Counted from the stretch's first letter, positions 39,801 through 54,800 are shown. The stretch: 64,000 nucleotides of DNA from Hyalella azteca (GCF_000764305.2 NW_025944832.1:91821-155820), one strand, 5' to 3'. The notes: generated from the letters alone by a model not told the origin. Program-made: numbers and translations.

Positions 39801-42800
39801 GGCTACTCGTTAGCGGTCCTTGATCATCAACAACGTCACTGCCTGCTACTCATTATCTGCCCTTGATCATCAACAACGTCACTGCCTGTTACTCGTTAGC
39901 TGTCCTTGATCATCCACAACGCTCAAGGCTGTGGCTGCAGTTCTGTCGAGTTGCGTTGCCGATTTTATAACTTCTTTAGTGTTGCCGATAATGGACCATC
40001 CCGTGGCGGAAGCGTTGCCTTCCCAACGATAATCGGGCAAATTGCACCAATAATTCAGGACGTTCTCTGCATCCGGGGCTCGGAAATATGCAAATCAGGT
40101 AGAGCGTGTTTTACGGTCTTGGTGCTTGTGATTGACTTTCGCTTCAAATGGACCATCAAAGTGCTTCTAATTTAAGACACGAGCATGAAATCTTCAAGTA
40201 CAATTATTTTTCATGGTGAGCTTTCATGAGCTCCAGCTTCACGATAATACAGGATTTGCAAAAACTCCTCTATTTAGTGCATAATTTTGCGTGCAGTCTC
40301 CCAATAAATTTATTGTAAAACGTTTTTTTGCCAATGTTTCTGCCATTTTTCTCAACTTTTTCAACTAAATATTACGTGGTAATTATTATTGATGGAAGGA
40401 ATTTGCTACGGTTCTATTATCTTGCACGTACCATTAACTCGTCCCTTTTCATCTATCGCCTTATCAACTGATCGGCCAAGATTAGGTGAGGATCGGGCCT
40501 AACAAAGCCAGAGACTAGGTAAGGATTGTGATACTATCCGTGGCGTGAATGGATAGATGAATGAGCGCAAATAAAGTGATACTGTGCAGTTATGTTATAT
40601 TGGTAGCCAGCATCGAAGTGTCCGATGGATCGCAAATATGAAAACGCATGAATGTTATTTTTTTACTTTACCTAATTCGCTAGCAAATTAAGAACTTTAA
40701 AGACAGAAACGTCAAATAAAAATAAGAAATTTTCTATTGATTTTCTTTAATTTTTATTCTGTGGGAAAACTTTAATTTAGTATCCTATTGAATTGATTCT
40801 TCACGGCTAGAAGAAATAAATTGGCTGAAATCATGAGTTGAAGTTACAATTTGGGTTTACAGAAAAATAATGTGTGAATAAGTTAAAAAGCAGTGCATAG
40901 AATAAAAGCAGTGGATAGAAACTAACAATATTTAAATTTTTTCATATACGAAAAATATGTGTTCTTTTACAGCAGTATGTAGTTTTACAGCAGTATCAAA
41001 ACTCAAACATTCAGTAACGGCGCATAACAATTTTACAAAATGACACTAAAGAAGATGAGTGAGTATTTTGGGAGATGAACACGGTGCATCTGAGACCTGA
41101 GGTCTGGAGGTGTCAACCTCAACCCAGAATGTCTCAACCATTGCGATAGCTTCGGTTTACTCTCACATTTTGTTTACATAAGGATGGACCATTGCCGTGA
41201 CATGGTAGATTCATTCAAGTCCTTCTGTCTATTACAAGAACTTATTTTTTAGAGCAAGAAAAAGTTATTTTTCAAGAATTTATTATGTGTATTTATTTAT
41301 TAAATATCTCATTGCAAACGTTTTGTAACTCTTCTCAGCATATTTATTAAAGTGCTCACAATTTCACATGTACATTACGCGGAAATCTGAATAATCTGGC
41401 ATCCTTTTATACTGTAACGGAAATACAGTTGATTAATAAAATAATATTTATTGCATAGAATAAACTAAATTCGATAAATTCACTCTATTTATAGCCCATA
41501 TAGTCGACCGCAAAATGGAAATTTGCGCAAAGATTTTTTCTCGAAAAAAATCATGCCGATAAATAATCGAATGGGTAACACTCGAAGATTAGTCTACATA
41601 GCATCGTAACGAGCTGGTGCGTTTTATAGTTGGGCGACGGCCTCATAATTTCATGGATGTGCGAATTTCGGTGCCTTTATGTTGTCTAACGTCAGAATTT
41701 TTTTGGATGGCTTTACACAGGCCGGAATTGTTTTAATTCAGAATGGCATATGCTTTGCAAGCTCATGCTGCTCATGACCTAGCATGAAAATTTTTTTCAC
41801 ATAAAATAGAAATGTTATAAATGGGTGCCCAACCGTGGTCTATTTGTTTGCCATGGATGAAGCGGCCATGTAACCATTGGTCATGGAACATCCATTCATC
41901 ACGGAGGCCTGGACACCGGATAACCAGTAAGACCTTCTTGGTCATCAGTCATACACACACAGGAAGGCTCTAGTATCAGTGCATGATTTGAGTTGCTTTT
42001 TTTGAATCCGCAAATTTGGAGACCTGCTGCACTTTTGTTGGGATAACTGCTTGGTGTCGGGACTCAAGTCATCGATTTCTGTTCCGTCGAACGATACGTG
42101 GATGAAGATGGGGTTTCAATTAAAGTATTTAGTTAAAATGCAGACTATAAATAAAGGACAGAGCCTCTCCCTGACTTTCTGTTGTTGCAGCCATTTCACA
42201 TGACAGTGTCACTCTATTTCCATAACCTATTAAATCCATTAATGTGCAAAACTGCTCTTATAGAATATTTAGTTAAAATATGAAAATACAGCATTAAGCA
42301 TGTTCATAACCGTCCTCAACGTTGTGAGGCTAAAAATTGTAGCCTTTTTCTTTCATGTGATAGTTGCATAAAATGCAGAATCAATAACCATTTAATTTAT
42401 TTCAAGTGTTTGGTGGAAATTGATTCATTTACATATCAGCTCCAGAATTGCTCTAACTGAACGTAATATTAAATTCTTAGGGGCAACCAAGAATTTCGAT
42501 CACCATTGCAGTGGACGCGAATTTCGGATGCCAATCGACCGTGGGCTGGAGCCTCACATATTGAGTTTTGTTGGCCGATATTGCATTACTTTTCCGATAG
42601 AGGGCACTTCTAAACTTATGATTGTAATTAGGCCCGTAACCGCCATTAATTTCAGCTCTTTTGGTCCGCCTTGAGCTGCCCATCCCAAGAATTTTGACGA
42701 CTTCAGCCCTCAAGATTGATGACGCAAACTTCGATCGCTTCCGCGTTCTTAATAGCAAGAATATTTCGGAGGGGGGTCAAGAATATGTGATTTCCGAAAT

Positions 42801-45800
42801 GTATATTTTAGTACCGACACTCTAACGTTTTTGGTGGTGGGATCTTTGAAGATTATGTCATAAGACCTTCGAGTTTACCTTCTTCACGTTCTATCGTGTG
42901 TAAATACTGCCAACTCCAGTTTTTATGTAAGCAACTTCATGCAGCAAGACGCGTCTATAAATATATTTGTACGAAATCATTATTATTATCAGTTTATTTA
43001 TAATGCATGTGTGAATTGTGTGATTGCTTTGTATGCATTTGCATAGCCAGGCGTTGAAAGTCGTCGGACGTTATCGGAGCGCAGGATGTTATCTAGATCG
43101 GCAGTTTTGTTATCAGTGCTGTAATCGCTGGACTTGACGAAACGCGGAGGGGCTGCCAAAATCAAATTTTTATTGAATCTAAATTTTCATTTTGAAACTA
43201 ATTCAATAATGACTGTTAAAAGTTCGAATCGCAGTAGAAATTGATGTTGTTCATAAAATTGGAGTTTACGTGAATGTTTTTATTTAATAGTAATATAATT
43301 TGAACATTTTAATCAGAGAGGGAGATATGGTTGGTCTTTGTCCTCCTTACATAAAATATATAATTCAAATTTATGTTTATTTATTGTGAATTTATTTATT
43401 AATTTAATATTGAATTATTATTTAATTCATAAAAATAAATTTTCATATATCAATATTATAGGTAATTATGATAGGTATTTTATATCAAGTATATATTTAA
43501 GTTAATCTCTGTGGAGTAACATCGCGTTTAACCTATTAGCTATAAATATTTTGTTTCTCGATCTAGTAAAAATTGTGCAAAATTAACGTCTTAGAAAGTT
43601 AATTATGTATCTCATCTCATGTTTCACTACATTTTAAATTTCTTTGTGCTCCATTCACGGTAAAATTTTAAGTGATCAATCTCTCGTCCCGTGCTGCAGG
43701 CCCAGCGGAGGATGGTGGGTGTCGCGCACGCGCCTGGAGGTGGCGCTGCTGGCGATGGTGGCCGTGAGTTTGTTCCTCCTCATCGCCGTGTGTCTCGCCA
43801 TGGCCGCCGTCATCGCTGGTTCTTCTCCTAACAGCTTGTTCGCAGGTCAGACTTTAGTTTATTAAATTTATTATATCGTAATATGGGGTACTTAATTGGC
43901 GCTCACACAACCTCGCCGTTTATTAGCTTACGATTTAATCAAATAATATACAGGAGAGTTTAACAAAAAAGAGCTTATGGCGATTCCTACACCTGTTGAA
44001 CATGTCGCTTCACGTATTTTAACAGAGTTCTGGTACAAGAATTCATTTCTCTAGTATTCTAATTCATACCTTCCTCCGTACATCATTTACGGAGCTTCCA
44101 GACATACCTCTCCGTACTATGTCTGGAAACTAATTTTTTCGGTGTAGAGAAAGTTTATTTGACCATATGTTAATAAATAATTCAATAGACTCATGTTCAT
44201 GCCAATGAACGATATTAATATTAATAGTGTAATTATTTGCTTGTGTTCTAACCTGTAGAAACCTTACTCTCAATAGTATAATATTAACTTTGAAATATGT
44301 ATTTTACCACAAATCTTGGCATATGTTTCCAATTTCAAATGATCAACTTGTTTTATCTTCATAGAAAATAACATAACGGACATGAAAACAATAACGTGAC
44401 AAATCTATTTTGTTTACTTAAATAATGACATTCCTTCATTTTTAATAATATGCCTCATTTTTTGTTTGTTCCAAAAATAAATGAGAAATATGTACATTGA
44501 TGTGGAATCATTACACGATTTTCATGCATATTTCGCAATGCTGGGTGCATTTGCTCAATCAGTTTCTAAAACATGAGCCCTTGCGCTTAATATATCACTA
44601 AGCAAAATTCAACTTTCTTCTTTCGTCAAGGTTGGACAATGTACAGTTTACTCTGATCATGTCTACTAAAATATTACTCTTTTTTTAATTTTTTACATTT
44701 TTAACTCATTCAAGGTTTCCGGCATAATAATGGTGATGAATAATGTTGGTTAATTTTGTTGGAAAATTGTCGCTGTTGGAAGTGTCCATTAAAAGATATC
44801 AAAATAATTGGGAATCTCACGTACCTTACCTGGTATTCGGATGCTGTGACAACTGGGGTGTGATCGCTTGAATTTTCTGCATCAACATCCACGGAAACAT
44901 CGGTATGTTTGACATCAATAACTGTTTGAGCGACGGTACTTTCGACATATATTATTAAGGGAAGTTTTTTACTCACGACCCGTTGACTTCTGTATGTGGA
45001 ACCATGCAGGAAGATGACTAGACTGTAAAAAATATATCTATAACAGGTTAATATGGCCTTCATATCTATGGCCTTTGAAGTTTCAGTCAGCTTCTCCAAT
45101 GTGAGTGAAAAAAATTATGTTGTATGTCCAATGGTTCCATTTCAACATCACGAGACATAGATAAAAAATATGGACGGAAAGAACTGAATTATTTTCATTA
45201 ACTTCTTTTGCATATATTCTTTTCCCTACAAATGGATTAGTAAATTATATATTTTATGTAAATGAATGAACTTGGATTACAAAATTTCTACCGCTCAATC
45301 TTCCCTCTGCAGCGCCTATTGCTGCCGAGTTTTTCAATCCTACATCATTTCTGAGCAACTAAATATGAGGCACAAGTTTATTGCAACACTCAATGTATAT
45401 TTTGTCTGTACAATCATATTGTTATTCAAGATCTGAACTGGTGATCCCAATGGTTTAGAGTAGCCCTTACTCTAGCCACACTCTTTTACCTATACTAGGG
45501 TTCCTCAAATGAACCTTCCTGTTTGCTCGATTAAACTTTCCACTGTAAACTCTTAAGTTTGTGATCACCTTGCGGGCTCAGTTCCTGGATGAAGATAATT
45601 ACTTGGAGCTCAACAGCCCAGACGCACTCCTTGTAGGTTAACGGGCTTTCAGGAATGTGTAGTGCTTTTGTTATAACTCTCAACGCAACATCGGGGCAAA
45701 TAATGCTAAAGAATCATACTCAAATAGAATTTTTTCAAACATTGCATTAAAGTATAGTGTTTTTCATTGGAATATGTGTAATTAACAAAATATAAATATG

Positions 45801-48800
45801 GACGTACTATTTTGAGTAAATTAAATGTGGGTTTCGATTACCGTAGACTTTTCTCTATAATTTATTATTCATAGAATTTTCTAACCAAAGCAAGTTTGAT
45901 CCAGCCATCGATGGTGCAATAGAAAAAAAATCAACCCGCCCAATTGACACCGATAATACAAATAAAAATATGTTTTTTTTAAGTTGTCTGTTCTGTTTAT
46001 TAGAAATTGCTGGAAAAGGCAAACGGAATTCATTTTGGGGTTCTTCTGTCATGGGAAAAATTTGTTTCCTCTGTCATGTGAATAGAATTAAATACCAACC
46101 TAAATTAACAAGCCACATTTTGTTGTGAAATATAAATGCGAAGTTTTTTAATTATGTCATACTGTCGCGCTTCTGAATTATTTTTTAGATTTATAGTGAA
46201 AACAGAGAAATTTCAATCTCTCTATTAATTTTACTCTCACTCTCTAAAGTTTTGCAAAAATGTTGTACCAAAATTATAAAATCTTCATTACTACACAGAT
46301 GTTAGTTGGAAGTGATGTTTGCGAGCTCTTGATTATCATTCGTGCAAATTCACGTAATTTCCTGTAGCTAATTGCACTCTCCTCCCTCCCCCCGTCGCTC
46401 ATCACTGCCGGTCTTCGTCGCGACTTTTGTTGCGTCGTTGCGCACAAAAACTGGATTGTGCGATTCTCTGTCCCTGTCGTTTATCTTATTTCCCTGCCTT
46501 CTTCCTGCTTTACTTCTTCTATTAACATATTTTCGTTAAGCAATTACACTTTCTCCCTCATATATCTTCCATAGTATTGCGTCAAATTTTAGAATAATAA
46601 ATCTACTACTGTATACTTTTAATCCCTTTTTTCGACATCAAATCTAACTGCTGATGTATTCTTGCTTCATTTTCTGCTTCACTTCTAAACGACCATATGA
46701 ACTCGTTCGAGTGACGACCACCCGACCGTGACGTCATCTGACTGTCGACTGAACAACGGACGTCTGTTGGCTTCCGGGCATCACTGTGTTCACCTCGTTG
46801 GGTGCTCTGCTGTTGAGTATACTGCGTCATAACACCTTAGTTTTGTGGTAAGTCTTGGAATATTTGTACTTCGTCGGACTCGATCATCACCCGCCACATG
46901 AGGGCACCTCCAAGTTAATTGTTTTATTTGCGCAATCATGCCGCAATCTTTCATCAATGAAAAGTCTTACGATCATTAATTGCTAGCGGCTTTGTTATAC
47001 CCGTTCACTCTCGCTCACTCATCATGTGGCTCATCATATTTCACAATCTGGTAGTGCATTTTTTCGACATCGGTGTTACATAAATTATTCATCAGTGAAA
47101 TTTTGGATACACAGAAGATACTTCGGCTAGAGTTTCAGTTAGTCATAACAAGTTTAAACGATCACTCCGTGAGTCAGCGTCCACCGATCGATTCGAATCA
47201 ATCGAAAACATCCAATTCGATCCTGACTGGGCTCTCAAGTTACTTAGTAAATCCCAAACTGGAGCCGGTTTACAGTCCTCAGTAAATGATGAGAAGTCGG
47301 TTAGCATCATAGAGGCTGGAAACCGTGGACTTGAGCCGAGAAAATCCACCACCATTGAATTTTCCTTAACTGGAGCTGAAACATCAAATGTCAAGCATTC
47401 AGAAAGCCAGATTGCCGATGGTTGGACCACCTTGGCCCCAATTCTGGACGAAGATGAGAGTTCCTCTTTGTTTACATCGACGTCGGCTTCTGAGCGAGAT
47501 GATGAGAACAATGCAACCGAAGACGATGATCATAAACCAGAGCAACCCGCGGAAGTAATTTTGGCTCCAGATTCTTCACCTTCGTTGAAAATCGCTTCTC
47601 TTTCTGAGCCAGCCTCAGATTTTAAATCACCAAGAATCGCTAAAGTCGTGTCAACGAACATATCCAGCTCCTCATTCGAAAGCCCTGCATTGGTTTCATC
47701 CACAACGCTTAGTTCAGTTCGAGCCTCTCTTGCCATTACCACACCTACCACCCCAACGATGATTGATCAAGTTTCAGACACTTTTAAGCAAGCTAACGAT
47801 TCTTCTACAACTTTCACAGGCCAAACCGCTTCAGCTTCCGGCATATGTCTCACCAAGGGCTGCGTCACCTCCGGTAAGTAACATGCATATTTTAAATAGT
47901 ACATCATAGCTTTAAAATCAATATAAACATAATGTACTGAAATAGATAATTTCCATAGAATTTAGATAGTATTTGATCCTGCTGAAAACTTTCTTAACAA
48001 TATGAATAGAAATCTTATAATATTGTATTACCAGCGTGCACAACAATAAATGGACTCTGATTGATTAAATTTTTATTTATTTTATATGGAATTTAATGCA
48101 TAACATGAGTATTAATCACAGTTACTGGTGATTTGAATGATTCGATTATGTATCTTACTCGCTCAAAACGGCATCGTAATTGCTCAGAGGAAAATTTGCG
48201 CTTGTCCTGTAACCTGCCCCGTGCCGGAAGCTGTCCCGCGATTATATCACCGACGGCCCCGCGTTGACCCATCAGAGGAGCGGTTTTTATCAATATTTCC
48301 AATGAAACATTCCCACCATCATACGATTGAGTGGTCTTGAGCTTTGTATCGCGTCTGATTGCAGCGAATCTTATTTCGTGACCAAATTGGCGTTTCCTGT
48401 GCGTTCATAGACTCGTTGTCAAGCAAGGGGTGAAGATGCAGAAGACTAGACATTCCCACTGATATTATCACAATTAAGTGCAATGCCAGAAAAATATCAC
48501 TTCCTCTACCGGTGGCCATGAATTGAACTCAATGTAATCGTTCGCAGGTGCATATCGTCTGAAATAAGGTGATTGTCAAGATCGACTTACAAAACCAGTG
48601 ATATTATAATATATAATATCACCGGTTTTGGAATATATTTCTGTAACATCAAACGATTGTTTAATGAACAGAGTAATTTTCAAGATATTGTCGTGACAAT
48701 TCACTGATTGAAACTGAAAAATATCGACGCTGGGAAAGTAATTATCGCGCTTTGTTTTAATCACGGCAAAACATACATCACAAGGTCTATTTTCTGGTTT

Positions 48801-51800
48801 TCTGTGTACGCAATTCTGTGTTAAGGAATAAATGCAGTTAATTTCATGTTGCGTTTAAAAAATTTCGTTTACCGAGAAAATCAGAATAAACGTCCCCTGA
48901 AATACTCATATCTACATGGTCGACAGTCATGCCGCTTGCCACGCGATTGTCGAGTGGAGAATTAAGTAAAGGGTTCTCACCGAGTTATTTGCTTGTCACC
49001 ATTTCTCTATCATCTCTGTTTACTTCCAAGTCTGAATTCTCATTGACTCGTGCACTGAACGAGCTTCAGCTTTCACTTCAGTTTTCACTAAACTCTAATT
49101 CGCGCTAAGTTTCTGTTCTATATATTAGCCTGACTTCTGAGCTCCTGTTTTCGATGAGCTCAAGTTCTCTCTGAGCCACGGTACTAGCTAGCTCTCGCTT
49201 AGTCCTGTGTGGTCGCTGATCCCCAGTTTTTACTAAATACTAGTTCTCAGTGATCAGCAGTTCTGCACAGTCCCGTGTTTTTGTTCAGCTACAGTTCTAA
49301 CAAGTACTATAGTTCTTACTAGTTTTTTCTCAGTCCCGCGTTATCGCTGAACGCCAGTTCTCACGAGTATGTCGAGCTCAATTCTTCCTGTGATAAGATG
49401 TCCGCACACATTACGGTCTTATCAGCTCATCTGGCGCTGCGGTAGAGCCGTGTTAACAGGACAGGCCTCCAGTGTCTCCGGTCTTAATGGCCTGATTTGG
49501 TCCATGGAAATGAACTGAATTGGCGATCGAGGTGCTCCAGAAGAGTGCTCCCTCTGTCGGTAATCAAGGATTCGATTGCTCGTTTAGTGTTTCACAGCCT
49601 CCATTATTCCGAACCTGGCTGGAACATAGTATTCGATACCTTATAATTTTTTTTGTACTATTGCTGCAAAGTTACGGTTATTGGACTATGACTGATACAG
49701 CAAAATATTCAAAAAAAAAAAAATGTTTCAAAATTTACCACACTGTAACTGTTTCTACTCGAAGAGACACTTTTAACTTATAAGCGTGAAATAGAATTTT
49801 CCGATTGGTGTGATACATATGGAACAATTCACAATGAATTTCATTTTCTTTATTTATGTTAGTTCTTTTTATTAATTTTTAATAATTACATTCGAACTTG
49901 ACCTTGTTTTTCTTGGTAATTATAAAAAAAAAAGTTTAAAATTAAAAAAGATTTGGCCGTCAAGGCTGGACTCCATTTCAGCTCTTTTGTTACCACTTGA
50001 AATTCGTATGGCATGTCTGCATTTCATGATTTTCATTAGTAATATTCGCTTACATTAGTTCAGGGTCCAATGGAACCCAGGTTAAATAATTATTCACGTG
50101 TTGAAATATTATGAACTAATGGTGTTGAAATTTATTTAAATCGCAATAATATAGGATTTGATATATTCTACCTGGTCGATAGTCCCGAAGAAATGCAAAT
50201 GCCAATTTCCGACCTACTACATTATTTCTGTAAACCACTGGATAGTTAAATGAAGTAACAATACCTGAGTTTCGGCGTGAGAGTATTTATTTATCTTCTA
50301 CGGTCGGAAACTTAAGATTACTTTATAACGATATTTGTTTCCAAATTGACTCATATTATTACTGTCAACACCACTGCTATCGCTGTTGTAGACTTGAATT
50401 TCGTGATTGAAAATACTGTCCATCAATTACTCCGTCATTTCGGCCGTTTGTACAGGAACACTAGGGGATACGTCCAACTGGGCCGTTGTAATTCAACCCA
50501 TGCACAGTCAGGGGAAGACTCGGTCAACATGGTAGTGGCTTCGGATTTTTCTCTTAATATTTGCAGATGCTTGACTGTTTAGATCCGTGGCAAGAAAGCG
50601 TTAACGCAAGCAGTAGCACTACGGTTCGGTAATTCCTAGCAGGGAACGACGGTTCATTTTGATTTTTTTTTTCAGCATCAGAGTTGATCGAAAACATGGA
50701 CCCGCAAATGGACCCATGTGAGGATTTCTTCGAGTATGCATGCGGTAATTATCTGAAAACCAAGAACATCCCCGACGAGAAGAGCTCCATATCGCAGTTC
50801 AGCGACGTCTCGGATGTCCTTCAGGAGAAGCTGCGCACGCTCGTCGAGAGCGAGGACTCCTCCGAGGACACCCCCAGCAGCCTGATGGTCAAGCAGCTGT
50901 ACAAGTCCTGCATGAACACGGGTACGAAAAGCGGGTGTTTTTAAAAAAAGAGATAATGATTATTAAAGTAACCATGAGCCTGATGGTCAAGCTGCCCTAC
51001 AAGTGAACACGTGCTTTAGTGCCAATACTCAAAAATTTAAAGTCTAGTCGTATAAACGTATCTTAATTTCAAGCAGATGAGTTATAGCACACATTTTTTG
51101 GCCATGCAGAGTTAGCAAAGTGTAAGTTCACTTCTGTAAACTTTTATCCATAAACCTTAGTACATTCATGATGCTCAGGAGAGAAAAATACTCTACCGAT
51201 ATAAGAAACTCTGAATCTTCGTCGGCCAAAAAAAACAATTTCCGGCACAGAGCGCATCGCGAAGCAATTTTATAACCATGCAGGGTTAGCAAGGTGTAAG
51301 TGGGTCCAAATCACTTCTGTTCACTTTTCTCAATAAATCTGGGTACATTCATGATGCTCAGGGGAGAAAAATATCCTACCGCTATATGAAACTCTTAATA
51401 TTCGTCGGCCAAAAAACCATTTCCGGCACAGAGCGCATCGCGGAGCAAGGCCTGCAGCCGCTGAAAGACATCCTGCGGGAGATGGGCGGCTGGCCGGCGG
51501 TGGAGGGCTTTGCCTGGGACCGCAACAGGTTCGACTGGGTCCAGAACGTCTACATCAACAGGCGGCTCGGCTACTCCGTTGACCTACTGTTTGACTTTTC
51601 CATCACCACCAACATCAAAAACTCGTCGTGGAGAATTATTGACGTGAGTATGACTTTTAGAACGTCCGTATTCAAGATTCATCAGGGCAATGACAGTTAA
51701 AAATTAGAGTAGAATATCCGACGTTTAAGTCATTCGATGAGTTAGAGTAATTATAGGAATGGTGATAAACTCGTTATTCTGTTGTACAATTCCACATTAA

Positions 51801-54800
51801 TAATTAATCACTTTTGGCGCGTCTATAGATAACACTGAATTGAACCATCCCGGAATCAAATGCCATGTCATCTTGCAATATGAGTTCTCATTCATGGAGC
51901 CAGAATCCGCTCAGAAGACTTTTAATCGTACTTAAATTTGTGCGTTTACATGATAGTACCAAGAAAATGTATCATTCGATCCTGAACTTAATGACGACGT
52001 TGACGTCTTTGAGGCTACTTGCTCCCAGATATTGAGGAATAAATTATGTAAGTGTCCAGTCAATAGTTTTCTACAATTACTTAACTTTCTGTGATAAACT
52101 ATGAATTGGCTAAAAAGCCTGTTTCTGTACTTTCTCGTTATATTTCCCGTCTTCTTATATAAATCTAGATAGTAGTTTCTTCATACTGTAAATATCTTTT
52201 CAACTCTAAACTATAAATTCTAGAACCATCAATCTTTTCAACCTTTTCAACCGTCCTTTGTAATACGCAAAACTACTGATCATCGAAGGCGATCCTTTCG
52301 CAAACACGTGGTAAAATTATTAACTTCTCTTTGATTGTAAAAAAAGGCCACTGATTAGAGATTTTCATTGATTGATATAAAGCTTGGAAGGATTGAGAGG
52401 CGGCGGGATTGGGAATCCATACGCCTATCATCCGGATTTGGAGGATACGGATTTTTAAATCATCTGGATTTGGAGGATACTGAATTTGAAGTCGGGTCGC
52501 CTGCCGAAGACCACCACTGCCCTGCATGTAATGGACCATCATGATTCCTGTTTTCCGGAACGTAGCCTTCAACACTTCTGGACAATCATATAGGCAGCCG
52601 AAAGCCACCAAACAGAACGAATCAATTGAATTAGGCCAATCAGCCCTCAGGAGAAACAGTCGTCGATCGAATGGCATAGCATCGTCCGCCGTACCGCGAA
52701 AAAATTCTGCACCACTCGGACGTAGCGCGCCTGAGCCTTGCAGCGAACGTGATATCCGCCACTAAGCCGTCCGTATCTAGGCCGTGCGTCGAACCAGCCC
52801 TCGGTCGAACAACTCGTCGAAGTACGATAAATTTTGGAACAGAACTATGCTATCTGAAACCAAACCTCAGATGCGGTGAGGGTAAAATTACGTAATTTAA
52901 TGATGACTGGAAGTCATATTCGATCCGCGGTCTGGTGGTACACGGCAGGTTTTATGCAAGGCCGGAGGAGGACAAAGCCGAGTGGTCGCAGGGTGTTGCG
53001 CGCAAGTTCCAGTTCAAGCGGTGGCCAGGTTATGAAGTGATGCTTCGACGCAACGTTCAGTGGTGGACGGCCATTCGACTCTAGGCTATTCGACCTCGTG
53101 TCTGGGAGGTGTAGAGCTCAAAATATTCAAAGCAGAATGATGTCAAGGGTCGGCTACGGATAGCAGGTTCCATTCACGGCTGATAGGTGGATGTCCGGAG
53201 AGTTCCAAGGAGTTCGATTCAGGGCTTATTGGAGCACGGCTGCGCTCCCCTTGAGTCCACTGAACATCGGAAGAGGATCTTGAACTTTTCATCATACATT
53301 TTCATTGTATCAGATCGACCAGCCGAGCCTGGGTATGCCGTCTCGGGAGTATCTGCTGCGCGGCCTGAACGACAGTGACGTGCGGGCGTATCTCGACTAC
53401 CAGGTCTCCTTAGCCGCGCTCCTCGGCGCCAACCGCACAGCCGCCGAACTCGAACTCACCGAGAGCCTCTTGTTCGAGATACAACTTGCCAATGTGAGCG
53501 GGATTTTAAGAAAGTCTCATTTTGTATCTCGATTGTAGTGATCGTTGATGGATTTATCTCACAAGCACCTCTACTAAAAGGAATTGTTCAAATTTTCTCT
53601 CGATTTTCCATGTAAAACTGTATTTTTCTAGGAAAATTTTGATTTCCAATAATGTATTACAGTGCTAGAATCCACCTGTCCAATTTTAATTAAAGAAGCA
53701 GACCGGAGTGTAATGGAACAACAGAAAAGGTTCATATTTGAAAATAAAAGCTTATAATAACCGATTTCCATGTTACCTCACAGTTCTCACTGCCGAAAGA
53801 ACAGCGTCGCAACGCCACGAAGCTCTACAACAAGATGACCGTGGCGGAATTACAGGGCAGGGTGCCCAATATCCCGTGGCTGTCGTACATAAACACCATC
53901 TTGTCGCCCTTCACTACTGTGAGTTAATCAAGAGAAGTAGTTGAAGCCTGTGAAAGTACCATGATATTTCCAGATCAACCCACTGGCAAGAATACATGGA
54001 TTAATACTTAGAAGCATCTGGCATATCTGCTTTCATTGAGCGAGTGGCTTGTCTTTATCTGTTTCGCGTACCAGACCACTCATGGCTTGATTTTGCTCAT
54101 AGAAGCTCATATTTTTATACAAACTTTCAAATGCGATTAGTTTCTCCGTTGTAATTTCGCCCATCTCAATCCCATTCGATTAACAGCATAGCGTTTGAAA
54201 AACTTTTTGAAATCGGTGAAGTAAATAAACGAAGTAAAATATTAAAATATTAGGAATCAATTTAAGGAATAATAGCTTTGCCTAACCTCGAGTTCAATTT
54301 ATTCCTTCTTTTCAGGTCACCGAACGTGAAGAAGTCATCGTAAATGTGCCGTCTTACATTGAGAATTTGGGGAAACTCCTTTTGAGAACAGATAAAAGGT
54401 AGGATAAGTAAAACTTTCGCGTTGACCAATTTCAAAAACAAAAACCACAGTAATATGAAATGTATAGGGGCTATTGAAATTGTACCGATTTAATGAAGTC
54501 ATATAGAGACAAGGGAAACGAAATAGCTGTTAGACATATTTTCACTGAAACAATGGTAGATTAAAGAAAGCAGTGAAACATTTACCAACACCCCAGATCA
54601 AATAAACAGAAACAATACTCAGGAAATTTTTTTAACGGTCATCTACATTCTTATGTTAGTAATAACTTGCGAACTTATTGCTTGATCTTCAGTATTCTTG
54701 TTGTTTCGGTGCCACTAGGAAGGAGTGTGGAGAGGTGGCTCAGAGTTACCTGAAAAAGGGTGGGAAAAGATATACGATAAACTAAAACAAAATACTTGTG

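Noticed and set aside
47143..47751. Minus-strand frames opposite peptidase exon 3
   Set aside because: Shadows of the real + strand coding exon.
52273..52677. Minus-strand frame of 134 codons inside a peptidase intron
   Set aside because: No recognised domain, and part of it is a short local repeat (GGATTTGGAGGATAC twice).
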